From Stackebrandtia endophytica (GTDB lineage: Bacteria > Actinomycetota > Actinomycetes > Mycobacteriales > Micromonosporaceae), in contig NZ_VFOW01000001.1 of NCBI RefSeq assembly GCF_006716355.1, positions 5,599,491 through 5,663,490 on the forward strand: a DNA stretch of 64,000 nucleotides, in the 5' to 3' direction. A program made the translations under genes and the position numbers. Under the pieces are notes generated by a model. It had not been told where the DNA came from. It did not search any database and saw only the letters and a list, made by a program, of their open reading frames with translations. Shown piece by piece: positions 1-9,229 of this stretch. Position 1 is the stretch's first letter. Each line of letters begins with the position of its first letter.

Positions 1-159
1 GGGGAGCCGTTGACATCTCCTCGCTGGGCGTGGTGGGTGACACGGAATAGTGGACCCGGTCACGACATACGCTATGCTTCTGCCCAAATCGATATCCGTA
101 ACCTGGCGATACCGCCGCTCCATGGGCGGTCCGTCACTGAGAGGACCCCGGAAACCCTT

Positions 160-414
160 ATGCTTCAGGCGATCACATATGTGCTAGTTGGCGTTCTGAT
201 GGTGACCAGCGCCGCGCTGATCCTGCTGGTGCTGCTGCACAAAGGCAAGGGCGGCGGTCTGTCGAGCATGTTCGGCGGCGGTGTCAGCTCCAACCTCTCC
301 GGTTCCTCGGTCGCCGAGAAGAACCTGGACCGAATCACCGTTGTCGTGGGCATCCTCTGGCTGGCGGCGATCATCGGTTTCGGTGTCGTGTTGCGGACGC
401 TGACAACGGTCTAG
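160..414 (+). CDS. secG: Preprotein translocase subunit SecG
   Basis: An 84-residue inner-membrane subunit of the SecYEG channel. Two hydrophobic segments (about residues 2-22 and 58-80) flank a glycine- and serine-rich cytoplasmic loop containing HKGKGGG and SSMFGGGV, the family signature. The frame stays open upstream to position 10, but that part is not SecG-like. The ATG at 160 gives the normal length and places the first membrane segment at the N-terminus. In many actinobacteria secG follows tpiA; the upstream neighbour is cut off here. A strong hairpin follows the stop codon. Confidence 0.93.
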   Translation: MLQAITYVLVGVLMVTSAALILLVLLHKGKGGGLSSMFGGGVSSNLSGSSVAEKNLDRITVVVGILWLAAIIGFGVVLRTLTTV

Positions 415-430
415 CCCACCCATACTCGTA

Positions 431-466
431 ACGAACCGGGCCGAGGAACCTCTCGGCCCGGTTCGT
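431..466 (+). terminator. Rho-independent-type terminator after secG
   Basis: A perfect 15-bp inverted repeat (431-445 with 452-466, stem sequence ACGAACCGGGCCGAG, 6-nt loop) starts 16 nt after the secG stop. No long T run follows, as is common for GC-rich actinobacterial terminators. Confidence 0.8.
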
Positions 467-706
467 CGTGTTCCGAGAACCAGCCGGACCGACCGGGTGG
501 CGGGTGCGGGAAGCCCAGCTCACGCGTGTTCGATGGCGTCGGTTCCATAAATGCGGCAAAAAACCGGGCCTCGCCCTTCCCATTCGCGTGGTCCACGTCA
601 TAGACTCGCCTCGTCGTCGATTAGACGATCGGTCAATGGTGGATCCCCCGTCCGCCGGAAGACGCGAGCCCAACACAGCGCCCCCCTGTGAAGGAGCAAT
701 TCGATA

Positions 707-1054
707 ATGGTCAGTGGAAACGCCATTCGAGGCACCCGGGTCGGCGGCAGGCCGGCGAGTCTGCCCGAGCGAGGCGAACCGGCCCCACGACAATTCGTGG
801 ACTACTGGTGCGCCAATGGCCACCAGACTCGGCCTTCCTTCGCGATCCGGGCGGAGATCCCCACCACCTGGGACTGCCGCAGGTGCGGCCTCCCCGCTGG
901 TATGGACCCGGAATCGCCACCTGAGCGCCCCACCGCGCGCCCCTACAAGACGCACCTGGCCTATGTGATGGAACGCCGTTCCGCGGCTGAGGGAGAAGCA
1001 CTGCTGGCCGAGGCCCTGGCCAACCTGCGTGCCTCCCGGGAGGCTGCCGCCTGA
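707..1054 (+). CDS. rbpA: RNA polymerase-binding protein RbpA
   Basis: RbpA binds the sigma subunit and beta prime of actinobacterial RNA polymerase and stabilises the open promoter complex. The 115-residue product has the family layout: a basic N-terminal tail with RGTRVGG, a zinc-type core, and a C-terminal sigma-interacting helix (YVMERRSAAEGEALL). Cys35, His39, Cys57 and Cys60 form a full zinc-ligand set as in Streptomyces coelicolor RbpA. The start at 707 is preceded by GAAGGAG with suitable spacing. The gene stands alone, with a terminator on each side. I could not find a convincing SigR-type promoter upstream. Confidence 0.95.
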   Translation: MVSGNAIRGTRVGGRPASLPERGEPAPRQFVDYWCANGHQTRPSFAIRAEIPTTWDCRRCGLPAGMDPESPPERPTARPYKTHLAYVMERRSAAEGEALLAEALANLRASREAAA

Positions 1055-1103
1055 GCCTTTCGCCAGGCGGCCCCTCGGATATCGACCCACACGTGAATCA
1101 CCG

Positions 1104-1153
1104 ATCCGGCGGTCGGCGCACCGGCATCCTGATGCCGACCGCCGGATTCTTTT
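1104..1153 (+). terminator. Terminator after rbpA
   Basis: A perfect 14-bp stem (1104-1117 with 1134-1147, ATCCGGCGGTCGGC) is followed by TCTTTT. It sits 50 nt after the rbpA stop and between convergent genes, so it may also serve the minus-strand XRE gene. Confidence 0.85.
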
Positions 1154-1173
1154 AACCAACCCGTCGGCACGGG

Positions 1174-1395
1174 TCAGGTCTTCCTGCTTGACACCAGCAG
1201 GTCACCGACCTCGCAGTCCAGCGCCTCGCAGATCGCCTGGAGAGTGCTGAACCGGATGGCTCGTGCCCGGTTGTTCTTCAGGATCGACAGGTTCACCACC
1301 GTCACACCGACTTGCTGGCTGAGTTCGGTGAGGGTGATTCCCCGCTCGGTCAACAGGTCGTCGAGCCGACATCGGATTCCGGGGGAGGAGTTCAC
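1174..1395 (-). CDS. Small XRE-family (Cro/CI) transcriptional regulator
   Basis: A 73-residue protein that is little more than one helix-turn-helix domain: IRCRLDDLLTERGITLTELS, then VGVTVVNLSILKNN, then a C-terminal LQAICEALDCEVGDLL helix typical of the YozG/XRE subfamily. The GTG start overlaps the stop of the upstream DUF2975 gene (GTGA), so the two are translationally coupled. Small XRE proteins of this type usually accompany DUF2975 membrane proteins and probably control their own operon. The tandem inverted repeats before the DUF2975 gene are the obvious candidate operators; this is inference. Confidence 0.88.
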   Translation of the reverse strand: MNSSPGIRCRLDDLLTERGITLTELSQQVGVTVVNLSILKNNRARAIRFSTLQAICEALDCEVGDLLVSSRKT

Positions 1396-2009
1396 ACCAG
1401 TCCTTCCGTTTCGCGTTGCAGACGTTCACCGACGGTGAACACCGTCGCGAGCAGGCCCGCGAGGAACGCGGCCATGATGTACGGGAATGGTTGGATCTCC
1501 AGGATGACCGGACTGAATCGAGGGCCCGCGACTTCGTCGAGGATCATTCCGCCGGCGAAGTTCTCCAGCGCCCCGGCGGCGACCGCGCCGACGATCCCGA
1601 CGATACCCGCCGTGGCGACCATAATGGTGTTTCGCTTACTGAACACCCTCCCTCGCAATACATCGCGACCCAGTGACAGCAGAGTGCCGACGACGATGAT
1701 GATCGTGACGGCGGTGATGACCTGTTGCAGGATGAGGCACCACATCACCGGGGTCGGCAACTCGAGCGTGAGGAAGGCCGAGGACAGTTCGACCTCCACG
1801 GGTGCACCGTCGGGGCCGATGGCGGTGTTGGCCGGTGTGTCGTCGAATTGAGCTAGCACCGCAGTGCGGGAGTCCGAGGTGATCCCGACGATCTTGGTGA
1901 CGGCGGTGATGACCGCCCAGAGGCTGATGGCGACGCCGACGATCATGAACCCGATCAGGGCTGCTCTGTCGGGTCGGCTGACGGCTTTCGGTTCCACAGG
2001 TAGGGACAC
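1392..2009 (-). CDS. DUF2975 membrane protein
   Basis: A 205-residue integral membrane protein with four predicted membrane segments (about residues 19-42, 92-115, 130-155 and 176-197) and a short extracytoplasmic loop with GPDGAPVEVELSS. This fits DUF2975, a family of unknown function that is almost always adjacent to a small XRE regulator, as here. The frame also has an ATG at 2021, but GGAG lies 7 nt before the GTG at 2009 and no ribosome binding site precedes the ATG, so I chose the GTG. Transcription probably starts within or near the repeats at 2029-2070. Confidence 0.82.
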   Translation of the reverse strand: MSLPVEPKAVSRPDRAALIGFMIVGVAISLWAVITAVTKIVGITSDSRTAVLAQFDDTPANTAIGPDGAPVEVELSSAFLTLELPTPVMWCLILQQVITAVTIIIVVGTLLSLGRDVLRGRVFSKRNTIMVATAGIVGIVGAVAAGALENFAGGMILDEVAGPRFSPVILEIQPFPYIMAAFLAGLLATVFTVGERLQRETEGLV

Positions 2010-2028
2010 GGCAATCTCCATATCGAAA

Positions 2029-2070
2029 AACGATATTATCGTTAATCGATAACATAACGTTTATCGTTAT
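2029..2070 (-). promoter_or_regulatory. Tandem operator-like inverted repeats before the DUF2975/XRE pair
   Basis: Two adjacent AT-rich dyads in a GC-rich genome: AACGATA-T-TATCGTT at 2029-2043 (perfect) and CATAACG-N5-CGTTATG at about 2053-2071 (perfect arms). The half-site TATCGTT/AACGATA recurs, with a further ATCGAT between the dyads. The block lies 20-60 nt upstream of the chosen DUF2975 start. It is likely the promoter-operator of the pair, with autoregulation by the XRE protein as the simplest model. Confidence 0.7.
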
Positions 2071-2110
2071 GTGTTGCAACAGCGGGGGTCGCCGATCGAA
2101 AAGCGGGTGG

Positions 2111-2545
2111 TCAGTCGGGAGCGAGGGCGCCGTCGCGAAGCAGTGCGACGGCATCCAGATCCGGTGTGCACCAGTCGAAACCGGACAGTTCGTCGCGGTC
2201 GACCCACCGCAGTCGATCGTGGTCGCTGCTGCGGGTGGGAGCCGGACCGTTCAGCCGCGCCCACCGGCATTCCAGATCGATCAGCGTGGCGGCCACCACG
2301 GTGCCGCTGCGGACCAGCGGTGACCCGACCGAGATGTCGACTCCCAGTTCCTCACCGATCTCACGGCGCAACGCCTCGACGGCGTCCTCTCCGGGTTCGA
2401 CCTTGCCACCGGGGAACTCCCACCGCCCACCGGCACTCAGGTCCCGGCGGCGTCGACACGCCAACAGTCGGGAGCCGTCGTGGATCACCGCCGCGACGAC
2501 GTGCACCCGTCGGGTCGTCGCCGCAGCGGAATCGTCGTGGCCCAT
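2111..2545 (-). CDS. NUDIX hydrolase, MutT/8-oxo-dGTPase type
   Basis: A 144-residue NUDIX pyrophosphohydrolase. The NUDIX box is complete: GGKVEPGEDAVEALRREI continuing into GEELGV, matching G-x5-E-x7-REUxEExGU with all metal-binding glutamates. Upstream of it RRRRDLSAGGRWEFPGG resembles MutT enzymes that sanitise oxidised nucleotides. The frame opens at 2578, but GGAGG lies 6 nt before the ATG at 2545. Substrate is inferred from family resemblance only. The gene stands alone between the DUF2975 promoter and an NTF2-like gene. Confidence 0.88.
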   Translation of the reverse strand: MGHDDSAAATTRRVHVVAAVIHDGSRLLACRRRRDLSAGGRWEFPGGKVEPGEDAVEALRREIGEELGVDISVGSPLVRSGTVVAATLIDLECRWARLNGPAPTRSSDHDRLRWVDRDELSGFDWCTPDLDAVALLRDGALAPD

Positions 2546-2593
2546 GGGTCGCCTCCGCCAATCGGGTGTCGTCCACATCGTAGTGGCCGACGA

Positions 2594-2917
2594 TCAGCCT
2601 TCCCGAATCGTCATGGACGCCAGCTTGTCGCCGACCACCTCGAAGATGAACTTGGAACGGCCGTTGGCGTGGCTGCTGGCCCAGTCGCCGACGACGGTGA
2701 CCGTATCGCCCTCGATCGTGGTCTCCTCCGGCGTCAACGTGCCGCGCGCGCCGATGAACTCGGTGTCGCTCCACCGTTTGATCGCGTCCCGATCGGTGAA
2801 CTGGCGTCCCCAGTCGTCGACGAAACCGTCGGAGGTGAACGCGTTCAGAAAACCCTGTTCGTCGTGACGGTTGACGGTCTCGATGAACGAGGCGACCGGT
2901 TCGGGGATCGTGGTCAC
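2594..2917 (-). CDS. NTF2-like / SnoaL-like protein
   Basis: A 107-residue protein with the nuclear-transport-factor-2 fold pattern: an N-terminal helix (PVASFIETVNRHDEQGFLNA), a strand-helix hinge with FVDDWGRQFTDRDAIKRW, and C-terminal strands ending in KFIFEVVGDKLASMTIREG. Proteins of this group range from isomerases to ligand-binding proteins, and nothing here fixes a substrate. It lies between the NUDIX gene and pgl on the same strand, with 93 nt to pgl, so co-transcription with the pentose phosphate genes is possible but not shown. Confidence 0.78.
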   Translation of the reverse strand: MTTIPEPVASFIETVNRHDEQGFLNAFTSDGFVDDWGRQFTDRDAIKRWSDTEFIGARGTLTPEETTIEGDTVTVVGDWASSHANGRSKFIFEVVGDKLASMTIREG

Positions 2918-3010
2918 TGTCGGCTCCCTTTCGGTGTGCGGTCGGCTGCGTCCCCATTCTGCGGGGTGAGCCGGGCCACCGACGTGAATTCGAGTAAAGC
3001 CGACGCCACT

Positions 3011-3781
3011 TCAGCGACGCAGTGACCGGAACCTGGCCGGAAGCGCCGCCGCTGCGGCCCGATCCAGCAGCCATCGAGTGTGCGAGACACCGTGAACCCC
3101 GGCCGCCGGCGCCTGCACCGGACCCGGCTTCGACATCGCCAGTGCGACGGCGTCGGCCTTTCCGCTCCCGGCGGCGATCAGCCACACCTCGTCGGCCAGA
3201 TTGATCGTCGGGAAGGTCAGACTGATGCGATGCGGTGGCGGCTTCGGCGCACCGCGCACCCCGACGACCGGTCGTTCCTCATAGGTCGCCGGTTGCCGGG
3301 GGAACAGCGAGGCGACGTGAGCGTCCTCGCCGACCCCGAGCATGACCACGTCGAACCGGGGAACGATGTCGTCGCCGGAGGCGTGGTCGGCCAGTCGACG
3401 CGCGTAGTCGGCGGCTGCGGCCTCCGGATCGTCGCCGGCAGGTCCATCACTGCCGGGCATCGGGTGTACCCGGTCGGGGTCGACCGGCAGATGGTCCAAC
3501 AGACTCTCGCGCGCCTGAGTCTCGTTCCGATCCGGGTCGCCGGTCGGTAGAAACCGTTCATCGCCCCACCAGAAGTCCACGCGGGACCAGTCGACGGCAT
3601 GCCGCACCGGGCTCTGGCACAGCGCGGCATGGAACTTGGCCGCGATGCGTCCGCCGGTCAGTACCACCGATGCCTGGCCCCGTGCCGCCTGTGCGTCGGC
3701 GATTCGGGTCGCCAACCGGGCCGCCACGGATTCGGCGAGCACGTCGGGATTGGGATGCACCACAACACTGGCAGTGGTCAC
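3011..3781 (-). CDS. pgl: 6-phosphogluconolactonase
   Basis: Hydrolyses 6-phosphogluconolactone to 6-phosphogluconate, the second step of the oxidative pentose phosphate pathway, in the cytosol. The 256-residue protein carries the DevB/Pgl signatures: LTGGRIAAKFHAAL near residue 40, VDFWWGDERFLP near residue 87, and a late RISLTFPTINLADEVWLI segment. Its start overlaps the opcA stop by 4 nt, so it is translated as the last gene of the zwf-opcA-pgl series. Length and order match other actinobacteria. Confidence 0.95.
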   Translation of the reverse strand: MTTASVVVHPNPDVLAESVAARLATRIADAQAARGQASVVLTGGRIAAKFHAALCQSPVRHAVDWSRVDFWWGDERFLPTGDPDRNETQARESLLDHLPVDPDRVHPMPGSDGPAGDDPEAAAADYARRLADHASGDDIVPRFDVVMLGVGEDAHVASLFPRQPATYEERPVVGVRGAPKPPPHRISLTFPTINLADEVWLIAAGSGKADAVALAMSKPGPVQAPAAGVHGVSHTRWLLDRAAAAALPARFRSLRR

Positions 3782-4731
3782 GAAACCTCCTTGACCGATG
3801 AGGACACGGCGTCATCGGTGCAGTACGACAACGCCGCGGCATAGGGCTGGTCGGGGTCGAGATGGCGCAACTCCTCGGCCAACAACTCGCCCAACGTCCG
3901 TCCGTTGAGGATCTGGGAGCGGTCGGGGAAACCGGTGCGGCGCAACTGGGTGTGTCCCGCCTCGTCCCGTGTGACCGTGATGTCGTCCCCATTGGTCAGG
4001 TTGATCGACACCGCCTTGATCGCCGGAAGGTGCTCGCTGTTGCGGACCACCTCGGTGTCGGCGATGGTGGGGCGGATCCCCAACCGGCCGCCGAGCCAGC
4101 CCGCCAGCAACGACGCACTCGGGTCGGCGGCGTCGGCGGTGATCGTCACCGAGGCCGCGTCGGCGGTGGCGGTGTCGAAGGCGCTGGCGATCAGGGAACG
4201 CCAGTAGGTGATCCGGGTCCAGCACAGGTCGGTGTCGCCGGGGTTGTAGTCGGAGGCGCGCACCGCCAGTGTCGCGACCGGGTCCTGTGACCGGGCGCTG
4301 TAGCTGATGCGACGGTCGGCGAACGCACCCAGTGGGTCCTCGGCGGCGCAGTGCGGCGGTGGCACGAACCAGCAGGTGACGACGGGGACGTCGGGCGCCA
4401 GCAGCGGCATGACCACCGATTCGGCGTGGTCGGCCAGCGGCCCGTACATCCGCATGACCACCGCTTCGCAGGGTCCCAACCGGCCACCCACCACGATCTC
4501 GGCGTCCAACCGGGGGTCGGTGTGGTGATTGTCGCGACGTACCACGATCAACAGTCGACAGGGGTGCTGTTGAGCCGCCAGCGTCAGCGCGGCTTCGGCT
4601 TCGCGTTCCCCCTTCTCGTCGACGATGACGACCAGGTTCAACGCGAGTCCGCTGGTTCCCCCGGCCGATTGGCGCTCACTGGCCAGTGCCGTCACCACCT
4701 CGGTGGCGGTGGTGTCCCACAGGGCGATCAC
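3778..4731 (-). CDS. opcA: Glucose-6-phosphate dehydrogenase assembly protein OpcA
   Basis: OpcA is an actinobacterial and cyanobacterial partner needed for full Zwf assembly and activity. The 317-residue product begins MIALWDTTATEVVTALASER and contains NLVVIVDEKGEREAEAAL and the conserved MPLLAPDVPVVTCWF segment. It lies directly after zwf and overlaps pgl by 4 nt. A 29-nt hairpin fills part of the zwf-opcA gap and may tune expression between the two. Confidence 0.95.
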   Translation of the reverse strand: MIALWDTTATEVVTALASERQSAGGTSGLALNLVVIVDEKGEREAEAALTLAAQQHPCRLLIVVRRDNHHTDPRLDAEIVVGGRLGPCEAVVMRMYGPLADHAESVVMPLLAPDVPVVTCWFVPPPHCAAEDPLGAFADRRISYSARSQDPVATLAVRASDYNPGDTDLCWTRITYWRSLIASAFDTATADAASVTITADAADPSASLLAGWLGGRLGIRPTIADTEVVRNSEHLPAIKAVSINLTNGDDITVTRDEAGHTQLRRTGFPDRSQILNGRTLGELLAEELRHLDPDQPYAAALSYCTDDAVSSSVKEVS

Positions 4732-4796
4732 TGTGGTCTCCTTTGGTAGCTGTGTGTGAACATTGTGGATCTAGCGGTCCATTTGAGACCGTTGCG

Positions 4797-4825
4797 GAGC
4801 GTGTCCGGGGTTACCGGACACGCTC
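4797..4825 (-). terminator. Hairpin between zwf and opcA
   Basis: A perfect 12-bp stem (GAGCGTGTCCGG, arms 4797-4808 and 4814-4825) with a 5-nt loop abuts the zwf stop codon. No T run follows on the minus strand, so it could be a partial terminator or an mRNA-stabilising or processing hairpin between zwf and opcA. Confidence 0.55.
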
Positions 4826-6361
4826 TCAGGCTCGGCGCCAGGCTCGGTCGTCGGCAATCAGCATGTTGTCGGCGGCCTCGGGCCCCCAGGTGCCGGCGCG
4901 GTAGGGCTCCGGCTTGTGGTCGGCCCAGAATCGCTCCAGCGGATCGATGACCGCCCAGCTGGCCTCGACCTCCGCGGCGTCAGGGAACAGTGTCTTGTCG
5001 CCCAACAGCACGTCACGGATCAATCGCTCGTAGGCCTCCGGGCTGGACTCGGTGAACGCCTCTCCATAGTGGAAGTCCATGGAGATGTCCCGCAGTTCCA
5101 TTCCGGTGCCGGGGACCTTGGATCCGAACTTGACGGTGACACCTTCGTCGGGCTGAACCCGGATCACGAGTTGATTGTGTCCCAGGGTCTCGGTGTCGTA
5201 ATCGTGGAACGGGAGGTGTGGGGCGCGCTTGAAGATGACCGCGATCTCGGTGACCCGACGCGGCAGTCGCTTGCCGGTGCGCAGGTAGAACGGCACCCCG
5301 GCCCACCGTCGATTCTGGACACCGAGTCGGACCGCGGCGTAGGTCTCGGTCCTCGAATCGGAAGGAATGCCCTCCTCGGAGAGATAGCCCTTCACCTCGC
5401 CACCGGCGACCCAGCCGTCGGTGTACTGTCCGCGAACGGCGTACTTGTGCAGGTCCTGCGGCAACGTGATCGCCCGCAGTACCTTCAGTTTCTCGGTCCG
5501 GATCTCCTCGGCGCCGAAACTGACCGGCTCCTCCATGGCGGTCAACGCCAGCAACTGAAGAAGATGGTTCTGCAGCACGTCGCGGGCCGCGCCGGCCGCG
5601 TCGTAGAACCCGGCACGTGAACCGATGCCGACGTCCTCGGCCATCGTGATCTGCACCGAGTCGACATAGTGGGAGTTCCACACCGGTTCGAACAGCGCGT
5701 TGGCGAACCGCAGCGCGAGAATGTTCTGGACCGTCTCCTTGCCCAGATAGTGGTCGATGCGGAAGACGTCCTCGGCGGTGAACACCGCGTCCACCAAGCC
5801 GTCGAGTTCCCGCGCCGACTCCAGGTCGTTGCCGAACGGCTTCTCCACCACGACGCGACGCCAACCGCCCGAGGAACTGTTGTCGGCTGCGCCGGTGCGT
5901 CCCAACTGGCGCAACACCACCGGGAACGCCGCTGGCGGAATCGAGAAGTAGAACGCCGCGTTGCCGTTGATCGCGTGCGAGGCGCGAAGCTCGTCCAAGG
6001 TGGCCGTCAGAGTGTCGAAGGCATCCTCGTCGTCGAACGATCCCGGGACGAACCGGAAGTTGCCCGCCAGCCGGTTCCACACGTCCTCGCGCCACGTGGT
6101 CCGCGCGTGCGCCTGGGCGGCGTCGCGTGCCAGATGCTCGAACTCGCCGTGCTCCCAGTCACGACGGGCGAACCCGAGAATCACGAACGAAGCCGGAAGC
6201 AATCCCCGATTGGCCAGGTCGTACACCGCGGGGATCAGCTTCTTGCGCGCCAGATCCCCGGTTACCCCGAAGATCACCAACGCGCACGGTTCCGGGATGT
6301 GCGGCAGCCGCCGATCCTGGGGATCGCGCAACGGGTTGGCGCTGATACCCACTTCGGTCAC
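4826..6361 (-). CDS. zwf: Glucose-6-phosphate 1-dehydrogenase
   Basis: Oxidises glucose 6-phosphate to 6-phosphogluconolactone with NADP. The 511-residue protein has the coenzyme-binding [15 protein letters not shown] near the N-terminus and the substrate and catalytic motif [13 protein letters not shown]. The frame runs upstream to 6430, but the GTG at 6361 ([13 protein letters not shown]) overlaps the pgi stop as GTGA and gives the usual length. It is therefore coupled to pgi and followed by its assembly factor opcA. Confidence 0.96.
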   Translation of the reverse strand: MTEVGISANPLRDPQDRRLPHIPEPCALVIFGVTGDLARKKLIPAVYDLANRGLLPASFVILGFARRDWEHGEFEHLARDAAQAHARTTWREDVWNRLAGNFRFVPGSFDDEDAFDTLTATLDELRASHAINGNAAFYFSIPPAAFPVVLRQLGRTGAADNSSSGGWRRVVVEKPFGNDLESARELDGLVDAVFTAEDVFRIDHYLGKETVQNILALRFANALFEPVWNSHYVDSVQITMAEDVGIGSRAGFYDAAGAARDVLQNHLLQLLALTAMEEPVSFGAEEIRTEKLKVLRAITLPQDLHKYAVRGQYTDGWVAGGEVKGYLSEEGIPSDSRTETYAAVRLGVQNRRWAGVPFYLRTGKRLPRRVTEIAVIFKRAPHLPFHDYDTETLGHNQLVIRVQPDEGVTVKFGSKVPGTGMELRDISMDFHYGEAFTESSPEAYERLIRDVLLGDKTLFPDAAEVEASWAVIDPLERFWADHKPEPYRAGTWGPEAADNMLIADDRAWRRA

Positions 6362-7965
6362 GAGCCGTCCTCCTTCGCCGCGCTCAGCACCCGGTCGATG
6401 CCCTCGGCGCGATCGGTCAATCTCAACCACAGCAGCGGACGCCCCCGGTCCCGCAGTGCCTGCCGGTCCCCGGCCGCCTGCGCGGCCTGGAGACCCGCGA
6501 AACCGTACGGGCGGCCCGGAACCTCCAGGTCCTCGGCCGAATCGGCGGTGATCTGGACGAACACCCCGGTGGGGCGCCCTCCCTTATGGAACTGTCCGGT
6601 CGAGTGCAGGAACCGTGGCCCCCAACCGAAGGTGACCGGCGCCTCGATCCGCTCGGCCAGAAGCCGGCGGAGCTCGGCCAGCCGTGCGTCGTCCTCACGG
6701 TCCAGATAGGCCATCACGGTGAGGTAACCGTCGGTGCCCACGCTGGAGAGCATCTCGGTGATGGCGTCGGGCAGGTTGGCGGCCTCGACGCCGTAACCGG
6801 ACACCGGGCCCTCGACGAACACCGCCTCCTCGGACGGGACACCCGAATCGAGGATCTGCTTGGTGTTGTCCTTGCTCTCGGCCACATTGGGTTGGTTGAA
6901 CGGGTCGATCGCCAGCAACCGTCCCGCGTAGGCGGTAGCCAGTTCCCAGCACAGGAACTGGGCCCCCAGCGGGCCGTTGACCGACACGTCGGGCTGGTCG
7001 AGACGCGACCCGGCCGCCGCGTGCGACGTCGCGCCCCCGACCGACACCGACAGCACACCGGGTGCCGTGGCGCCGGGCGCGGTGGGTGATTCCACCACCA
7101 CCGGAAGGACGCCCTTGCCGTCCTTGCCGGTCGACTCGGCGATCAACTGCTCGGCCCAGTCGCCCAGACCGACGATGCCGGTGCCGTCCTCGGTGATGGC
7201 GACAGTCGGTCGTGACGCCAACGCCGCACCCAACAGCACCGCCGGGTTCTCCGGCGGTGCGGCGGCCATGGTCTCGGCGAAGGCGGCGGCCTCGTCGATC
7301 AACTCCTCGACGTCGACTCCGGCCAACGCCGCCGGAACCAGCCCGAACGCGGTCAGCGCCGAGTAACGGCCACCCACATCGGGGTCGGCCAGGATGACGT
7401 GCGCGCCCATCGCGGTCCCCAACTGCTCCAGGGGCGAACCGGGATCGGTGACCACGACGAAGTGCCGACCCACCGAGCTGACTCCGGAGTCGGTGAAGGC
7501 CTGCACCCAGGCGCGACGCAGACTCTCGGTCTCGACCGTCCCACCCGATTTGCTGGAGACCACGACCACGGTCTCGGCCAGCTGATCGTTCAACGCGCGG
7601 GTGATCTGTTCGGGATCGGTGGTGTCCAACACCGTCAACGGCACGTCGAGGGTGCGGCAGATGACCTCCGGTGCCAGCGACGAGCCACCCATGCCGGCCA
7701 ATACGACGCGGTGGATGCCCGCTTCGGCCAGGTCGGCCCGAAGTCGAGTCACCACCGGCAGCAGGGCACGGCTGCGCTCGAAGGTGTCCAACCACCCCAG
7801 CCGGATGGCCGCCTCCTCGGCGGCGTCGGGACCCCACAGGGTCGCGTCGGCGGCGGCCAACCGGGCCGGAATGTCCTCGGCCAGCAGCGTTTCCAGTGCC
7901 GGGCCGACATCCACGCCGGTGGTGACGGCGAGGCCACCGCCGGCGTCCATACGAATCGGGGACAT
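6358..7965 (-). CDS. pgi: Glucose-6-phosphate isomerase
   Basis: Interconverts glucose 6-phosphate and fructose 6-phosphate. The 535-residue protein shows two SIS domains: [20 protein letters not shown] and [20 protein letters not shown] in the first, and a C-terminal half with [12 protein letters not shown]. This is the divergent actinobacterial form found in pentose phosphate operons. I chose the ATG at 7965 because AGGAG precedes it and it lies 2 nt from the tal stop; upstream frame is only the shadow of tal. Location between tal and zwf lets fructose 6-phosphate from the non-oxidative branch recycle into Zwf. Confidence 0.9.
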   Translation of the reverse strand: MSPIRMDAGGGLAVTTGVDVGPALETLLAEDIPARLAAADATLWGPDAAEEAAIRLGWLDTFERSRALLPVVTRLRADLAEAGIHRVVLAGMGGSSLAPEVICRTLDVPLTVLDTTDPEQITRALNDQLAETVVVVSSKSGGTVETESLRRAWVQAFTDSGVSSVGRHFVVVTDPGSPLEQLGTAMGAHVILADPDVGGRYSALTAFGLVPAALAGVDVEELIDEAAAFAETMAAAPPENPAVLLGAALASRPTVAITEDGTGIVGLGDWAEQLIAESTGKDGKGVLPVVVESPTAPGATAPGVLSVSVGGATSHAAAGSRLDQPDVSVNGPLGAQFLCWELATAYAGRLLAIDPFNQPNVAESKDNTKQILDSGVPSEEAVFVEGPVSGYGVEAANLPDAITEMLSSVGTDGYLTVMAYLDREDDARLAELRRLLAERIEAPVTFGWGPRFLHSTGQFHKGGRPTGVFVQITADSAEDLEVPGRPYGFAGLQAAQAAGDRQALRDRGRPLLWLRLTDRAEGIDRVLSAAKEDGS

Positions 7966-7967
7966 GC

Positions 7968-9080
7968 TCACTCCTGTGTGAGGTCGAGTGCGGTCGACAC
8001 CTTCGCGAGCAGATCGTCCCAGCTCTGGGCGAACTTCTCGACGCCTTCGCGTTCCAGAGTGTTGACGACGTCGTCGTAGTCGATGCCCAATTTGGTCAAG
8101 GTGGTCAACACGGCCTGGGCCACCTCGTACTCGCCGCTGACCGTGTCGTCCTCGACCCGGCCGTGATCGGCGAAGGCGTCCAGTGTCGCCTGCGGCATCG
8201 TGTTGACCGAGCCGGCGACGATCAGGTCCTCCACGTACAACGTGTCGCGGTAGGCGGGGTTTTTCGACGAGGTCGATGCCCACAGTGGGCGTTGCGGATG
8301 TGCGCCGTCGGTGGCCAGTCCTCGCCACCGGTCGGAGGCGAACGCCTCGGCGTAGGCCTGGTGAGCCAGTCGCGCGTTGGCTATGGCGGCCTTGCCCTTG
8401 ACCGCCTGCGCCTCGGGGGTGCCGATCGCGTCGAGGCGTGCGTCGATCTCGGTGTCGACCCGGGAGACGAAGAACGAGGCCACCGAGCCCATCCGGGACA
8501 GGTCGTGTCCGGCCGCGCGGGCGCGTTCCATGCCGTCGAAGAACGCGTCGATGACCTCGCGGTACCGGTCCAACGCGAAGATCAGGGTGACGTTGACGCT
8601 GATGCCCTCCGCCAGGACCGCGCTGATGGCGGGGAGCCCCTCACGAGTGGCGGGGATCTTGATGAACAGGTTCGGGCGGTCCACCTGCCACCACAGGGCT
8701 TTGGCCTCAGCGATGGTGCGTTCGGTGTCGTGCGCCAGACGCGGATCGACCTCGATGGAGACCCGACCGTCGACGCCGTCGGAGGTGTCGTACACCGTAC
8801 GAAGCTGGTCGCAGGCCCACCGTACGTCGTACGTGGTGAGCGCACGGGCGGCCTCGTCCACCGAAACCCCGCGCAACGCCAGCTCCTGCAGCTGCTCCTG
8901 ATAGTCGTCACCGGAGGTGATCGCCTTGGCGAAGATCGTGGGGTTGCTGGTCACGCCGACCACGTGCCGTTCATCGCGCAGCTGGGCGAGATTCCCCGAA
9001 GTCAACCGCTGCCGTGAAATGTCGTCCAACCACACCGCGACACCGGCGGTGGAAAGGTCTCCCAGACGGTCTTGGGACAT
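7968..9080 (-). CDS. tal: Transaldolase
   Basis: Transfers a dihydroxyacetone unit between sugar phosphates in the non-oxidative pentose phosphate branch. The 370-residue length is the long actinobacterial form. Visible motifs are [13 protein letters not shown] near residue 45, the Schiff-base lysine in [27 protein letters not shown], and [21 protein letters not shown] precedes the ATG. It starts 149 nt after tkt, with a large hairpin in between, and runs into pgi. Confidence 0.95.
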   Translation of the reverse strand: MSQDRLGDLSTAGVAVWLDDISRQRLTSGNLAQLRDERHVVGVTSNPTIFAKAITSGDDYQEQLQELALRGVSVDEAARALTTYDVRWACDQLRTVYDTSDGVDGRVSIEVDPRLAHDTERTIAEAKALWWQVDRPNLFIKIPATREGLPAISAVLAEGISVNVTLIFALDRYREVIDAFFDGMERARAAGHDLSRMGSVASFFVSRVDTEIDARLDAIGTPEAQAVKGKAAIANARLAHQAYAEAFASDRWRGLATDGAHPQRPLWASTSSKNPAYRDTLYVEDLIVAGSVNTMPQATLDAFADHGRVEDDTVSGEYEVAQAVLTTLTKLGIDYDDVVNTLEREGVEKFAQSWDDLLAKVSTALDLTQE

Positions 9081-9158
9081 GAGTACAGCTCCTTAGCTGT
9101 CGGTCTGTCGCTATTGGGATTCGAGTGGTGAAGCGTTGTTCCTGTGCAACGGGAGAAA

Positions 9159-9219
9159 CGCCCGGTCGCTTCCGGATGTGTGCGGTGAATCCGCACACGC
9201 CGGAGATGGCGACCGGGCG
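9159..9219 (-). terminator. Large hairpin between tkt and tal
   Basis: A 61-nt nested inverted repeat: outer arms CGCCCGGTCGC (9159-9169) and GCGACCGGGCG (9209-9219), then inner TCCGG/CCGGA and GTGTGCGG/CCGCACAC arms. It begins 10 nt after the tkt stop. On the minus strand it is followed by TTTCTCCC, so it looks like a terminator or attenuator that partly separates tkt from the tal-pgi-zwf-opcA-pgl genes. Confidence 0.75.
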
Positions 9220-9229
9220 AATCGAATCG

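Noticed and set aside
1..50. Fifteen codons in frame 3 (ending GDTE, TAG at 48-50) that could be the end of an upstream gene
   Set aside because: Too short to recognise, and it does not resemble the TpiA C-terminus expected before secG.
371..1159. Long minus-strand frame opposite rbpA
   Set aside because: Antisense shadow; Arg/Gly-rich composition and rbpA with its terminator explain the region.
2361..3185. Minus-strand frame of 274 codons across NUDIX and NTF2 genes
   Set aside because: Arg-rich alternative frame of two real genes, with no domain features.
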